DNA of 64,000 nucleotides from assembly GCF_001816145.1 (NCBI RefSeq), contig NZ_MDZB01000074.1:166114-230113 (forward strand), given 5' to 3'. Both the position numbers and the translations under genes were made by a program. A model generated the notes under the pieces. That model saw only the letters and a program-made list of their open reading frames with translations. It did not search any database and had not been told where the DNA came from. The stretch is from Hymenobacter lapidarius (GTDB taxonomy: Bacteria; Bacteroidota; Bacteroidia; Cytophagales; Hymenobacteraceae). Shown here piece after piece: positions 61,356 to 64,000 of this stretch (position 1 is the first letter of the stretch; every line of letters starts with the position of its first letter).

Positions 61356-63085
61356 TGGAAAATACGCTCACAGAGTGGCCGGTGGCGGCCCCGGTTCCGG
61401 CTTCCCGCAAGCGGCAGGACTTGTTGTTTTTTGCGGCGGTGCTGGGGGGCTTGCTGCTGTTCAATTTCGTTGCCCAACGCTTTTTCTTTCGCCTCGATTT
61501 GACCGAGGAAAAGCGCTACACCATGTCGCCGGCTACCAAAACGCTGCTGCGTGACCTTAAGCAGCCCGTCACCATCACGGTGTACCTCACCGGTGACTTC
61601 CCGCCCGCTTTCCGCCGCCTGGAACAGGGCGTGCGCGAAACCCTGACCGAGTTCCAGGTGTACGGCGGCGCCAACCTGAACTACATTTTCATCGACCCCA
61701 GCGCGGCCAGCACGCCCGCCGCCCGCGACGCCTTCTATCAGTCGTTGCTCAAAAAAGGGCTGAAACCCACCAACCTCGGCGCCACCGAAAACGGCAAGCG
61801 CGTAGAGAAAATCATCTTCCCCTACGCCGTGGTGAGCGTGGGCGGCCAGGACCGCAACGTGCTGCTGCTACGCGGCAACCAGGCCGCCCCGGCCGACGTG
61901 CGCCTCAACCAAAGCATTGAGGGGCTGGAATATGAGTTGGCCAGCACCGTTCGCGCGCTGGTACCCGCGCTGCGCAAGCGCATTGGCGTGGTGGAAGGCC
62001 ACGGCGAGCTCACTAACGTACAGGCCGGCGACATGCTCGGCTCCTGGCAGCAGCAGTACGACGTGTTCCGCGTCACGCTTAGCAAGGTAAAGGACCTGAG
62101 CGCCCTCGACGCCATAGTAATTGCCCAGCCCAAAACCCCGTATTCGGAGGATGAAAAATTCAAGCTCGACCAGTTTATCACCCAGGGCGGCCGGGCGCTG
62201 TTTTTCGTCGATGCCCTGCGCGTGGACCTGGACAGCGTGAGCCGCAATGGCGTGGCCCTGGCCACGCCCTACGACCTTAACCTCGACGACCTTTTTTTCA
62301 AGTACGGCCTGCGTCTGAACCAGAACCTGCTGCTTGACCTCAACAGCGGCCAAATCCCGCTAGTGACTGGCATGGACGGCAACAAGCCCAAAATTGAGCC
62401 TATGCCCTGGCAGCTCTACCCGCTCATCAACAAATTCAGCGCCCATCCCATCACCCGCAACCTCGACGCGGTGTACCTGAAGTTCACGGGCAGCCTCGAT
62501 ACGGTGAAGGCCACTGGCATCCGCAAAACGGCCTTGCTCACCACCTCGCGCTACACCCGCGCACTGCCCGCCCCGGTGCCCATCAACTTCAACGATGCCC
62601 GCCTGGAGCCCAATCCCAAGCTCTACCAGAAAGGATTTCAGCCCGTGGGATATTTGCTGGAAGGGCAATTTCCCTCGCTGTTCGCCAACCGCGCCCGGCC
62701 CGGCACCCTGCAGTTTCAGCCCGAAAAGTCGGCAACGGCCAAACCATCCAAAATCGTGGTGCTGGCCGATGGCGACTTCATCCGCTCTGAAATTGACCCC
62801 AAAACCGGCAACCCCTACCGCCTGGGCTTCGACCGCCTCGCCAACACCGAATTCGCCAACCGCGAGCTGGTCCTGAACGCCACCGACTACCTGCTCGATG
62901 ACACCGGCCTCATCGCCGTGCGCGGCAAGCAAATCACCCTCCGACCCCTCGACAAAGTGAAGCTGGCCGAAGAGCGCCGCAGCTGGCAGCTGCTGAACCT
63001 GGGCGCACCGCTGGTGCTGCTGGGGCTGTTCGGGGCCGTGCGGGCGTGGCGGCGCAAGCGGCGCTACGCGGGGTTTGGGGCGTAA
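61355..63085 (+). CDS. gldG: Gliding motility-associated ABC transporter substrate-binding protein
   Basis: 576 residues from the ATG at 61355. N-terminal membrane helix (LLFFAAVLGGLLLFNFVAQ), then the ABC-2-associated periplasmic domain: RFFFRLDLTEEKRYTMSPAT, VTITVYLTGDFPPAFRRLEQ, IGVVEGHGELTNVQ, LDAIVIAQPKTPYSEDEKFKLDQF, GGRALFFVDALR; a C-terminal helix near residue 555 (LVLLGLFGAVRAW) and a basic tail. This is the GldG layout. Ends 9 bases before the convergent gene with no terminator. Confidence 0.93.
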   Translation: MENTLTEWPVAAPVPASRKRQDLLFFAAVLGGLLLFNFVAQRFFFRLDLTEEKRYTMSPATKTLLRDLKQPVTITVYLTGDFPPAFRRLEQGVRETLTEFQVYGGANLNYIFIDPSAASTPAARDAFYQSLLKKGLKPTNLGATENGKRVEKIIFPYAVVSVGGQDRNVLLLRGNQAAPADVRLNQSIEGLEYELASTVRALVPALRKRIGVVEGHGELTNVQAGDMLGSWQQQYDVFRVTLSKVKDLSALDAIVIAQPKTPYSEDEKFKLDQFITQGGRALFFVDALRVDLDSVSRNGVALATPYDLNLDDLFFKYGLRLNQNLLLDLNSGQIPLVTGMDGNKPKIEPMPWQLYPLINKFSAHPITRNLDAVYLKFTGSLDTVKATGIRKTALLTTSRYTRALPAPVPINFNDARLEPNPKLYQKGFQPVGYLLEGQFPSLFANRARPGTLQFQPEKSATAKPSKIVVLADGDFIRSEIDPKTGNPYRLGFDRLANTEFANRELVLNATDYLLDDTGLIAVRGKQITLRPLDKVKLAEERRSWQLLNLGAPLVLLGLFGAVRAWRRKRRYAGFGA

Positions 63086-63094
63086 TAGTCGTAT

Positions 63095-63913
63095 TTAAAG
63101 ACTACCAGATTCCGGCCAGTTTGACCAATGCGTATTGGGTGTTTGCGTGGGATAGTAGTGGCTGATGTCGCCCGTAATCAACACTTTGGCGATTTGTTGC
63201 CATGTTTCATAGCTACTGGGGCGTGCCGTTTCCCACTCCTCATATTCAAACTGTCCCATTCTTTCCTCCTGCGCTCGAATCATAGCAGCGAAATCTGCTT
63301 GCGTCATTCCCTGCAAGCCGCTATTCTGCTGATTCAATTCGAAGGTTGCGGTAATGTCATTTGCCGACATCACCTTTTGCGGCCCGACATTAAAATCCTT
63401 ATGATACCATTCATCAAGCACCAAAATCTTCTCAAGCTGCTGAGGTATTGATTTATACAGCTCCGCGTCAGTTGCCCGGAATAGTGCTTCATTTTGTATA
63501 ATCAGCAGCCGTCCAACTTCTTCCATGCTAATTCGGTCAGGCTCGAACTCCACTAGCTCAATCCCGGCGCGTTGATATTCCGACTTATCATGGCTTAATT
63601 TCAATTGAACTCCACGTACCAATAAGCTTTGCGACGCAGGGCTTAGAAGCCCATCCGGAGCAGCTTTCTGGAAGGATTCTTCATCGATTGGATACACCGC
63701 GTAGTTATTGACATAGCGGTTGTTATACTGCTCCAGGTCAATCAGACAATTGCCGTGGTAGTAAATATTGAGTTCAATGCCTCCCCCTCGCGGATTGTAG
63801 CCCACTATTTCGGCCGCAATTGCCCAATCCTCATCACTGCGAAACAGATTTAGTCGCGTATCAATGAGGTAAGTGTAGGGATGATTTAAGTGGTAGCGCA
63901 TAAGTAAACGCAT
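63095..63913 (-). CDS. Protein of unknown function (possibly acquired)
   Basis: 272 residues; the ATG at 63911-63913 or the internal ATG at 63901 (MRYHLNHPYTYLIDTRLNLF) could start it. No signal peptide or membrane segment. Recognisable local features are only a hydrophilic alpha/beta composition with IELNIYYHGNCLIDLEQYNN and a Trp/Glu-rich C-terminus. It resembles DUF7003-type proteins, some of which sit in polymorphic-toxin or defence settings, but no firm family match is claimed. Codon use is visibly AT-richer than gldG next to it. Confidence 0.7.
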   Translation of the reverse strand: MRLLMRYHLNHPYTYLIDTRLNLFRSDEDWAIAAEIVGYNPRGGGIELNIYYHGNCLIDLEQYNNRYVNNYAVYPIDEESFQKAAPDGLLSPASQSLLVRGVQLKLSHDKSEYQRAGIELVEFEPDRISMEEVGRLLIIQNEALFRATDAELYKSIPQQLEKILVLDEWYHKDFNVGPQKVMSANDITATFELNQQNSGLQGMTQADFAAMIRAQEERMGQFEYEEWETARPSSYETWQQIAKVLITGDISHYYPTQTPNTHWSNWPESGSL

Positions 63914-63939
63914 AAGTTTAGGGGCCGTAGTTTCGCCCC

Positions 63940-64000
63940 ATGCGTGCCCCCCTTGCCCTAAGCCCCGACGAAGCCACGACCCTTGACGCGTGTAGCCACC
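63940..64000 (+). CDS. Start of an unidentified gene (cut by the window end)
   Basis: ATG at 63940 followed by 20 codons (MRAPLALSPDEATTLDACSH) to the edge. A -7-like TAGTTTCG (63928-63935) sits 4 bases upstream, giving a short-leader layout like hisS. Too short to identify. Confidence 0.35.
   Translation, partial: MRAPLALSPDEATTLDACSH

Overview
The window reads as a piece of chromosome from a GC-rich member of the Bacteroidota, most likely a Hymenobacter-like member of the Cytophagales (inference). The signs are two proteins with type IX secretion (T9SS) C-terminal sorting domains, the gliding genes gldA/gldF/gldG, an outer-membrane CarboxypepD/TonB-type receptor, an MORN-variant YwqK protein, and many copies of the Bacteroidota promoter -7 element TAnnTTTG upstream of genes. 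Coding sequence is dense, and starts carry little visible Shine-Dalgarno signal. No prophage, insertion sequence, rRNA or CRISPR array was seen.

Layout. 1-5.5 kb: 5' part of ppk1, gyrB, a T9SS-sorted beta-propeller protein and a three-tRNA cluster (Ser-GCT, Pro-TGG, Arg-TCT), all on the minus strand. 5.6-20.8 kb, plus strand: BatB-like VWA protein and BatC-like TPR protein (the latter apparently frameshifted), thiolase, YwqK-type repeat protein, outer-membrane receptor, hisS (bracketed by 82-bp inverted repeats), hutH, a gliding-motility C-terminal-domain protein, ybaB, a GT2 glycosyltransferase. 20.9-30.5 kb: PspC-like protein, OmpA/TPR lipoprotein, pdhB, GT-C-like membrane protein, DinB protein, thioesterase, methyltransferase, DUF2256 protein and ffh.

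30.7-50.1 kb is a roughly 20-kb surface-glycan locus centred on pseudaminic acid (nonulosonate) synthesis. It holds a GT4 transferase, a divergent MBOAT + DltD-like O-acylation pair, pseB, pseC, a Pse-associated methylase, an SpsF/PseF-like cytidylyltransferase, two further methyltransferases, a PseH-like GNAT, an epimerase/ATP-grasp fusion, a HAD phosphatase, a TonB_C-like secreted protein, pseI, a transferase, a polysaccharide-deacetylase-like protein and a Wzx flippase. No PseG hydrolase is recognisable. In its usual neighbourhood sits the unusual epimerase/ATP-grasp fusion, whose epimerase half lacks the catalytic tyrosine.

50.5-64 kb: TPR protein, etfB-etfA, bifunctional-nuclease/UVR protein, YfiT-like DinB protein, MlaF/MlaE-like lipid ABC transporter, two SDR enzymes around a head-GIN lipoprotein, TlpA-like thiol reductase, gldA, gldF, gldG, and an AT-richer protein of unknown function.

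The intergenic DNA is unusually rich in structured repeats. There are five copies of an approximately 85-110 bp palindrome (REP-like), the inverted pair around hisS, and several families of short tandem units arranged as facing arms between genes of the same operon (etfB/etfA, mlaE/mlaF, around the Pse methyltransferases, the ffh leader). These repeats and the variant nonulosonate locus are the most rewarding parts of the window.
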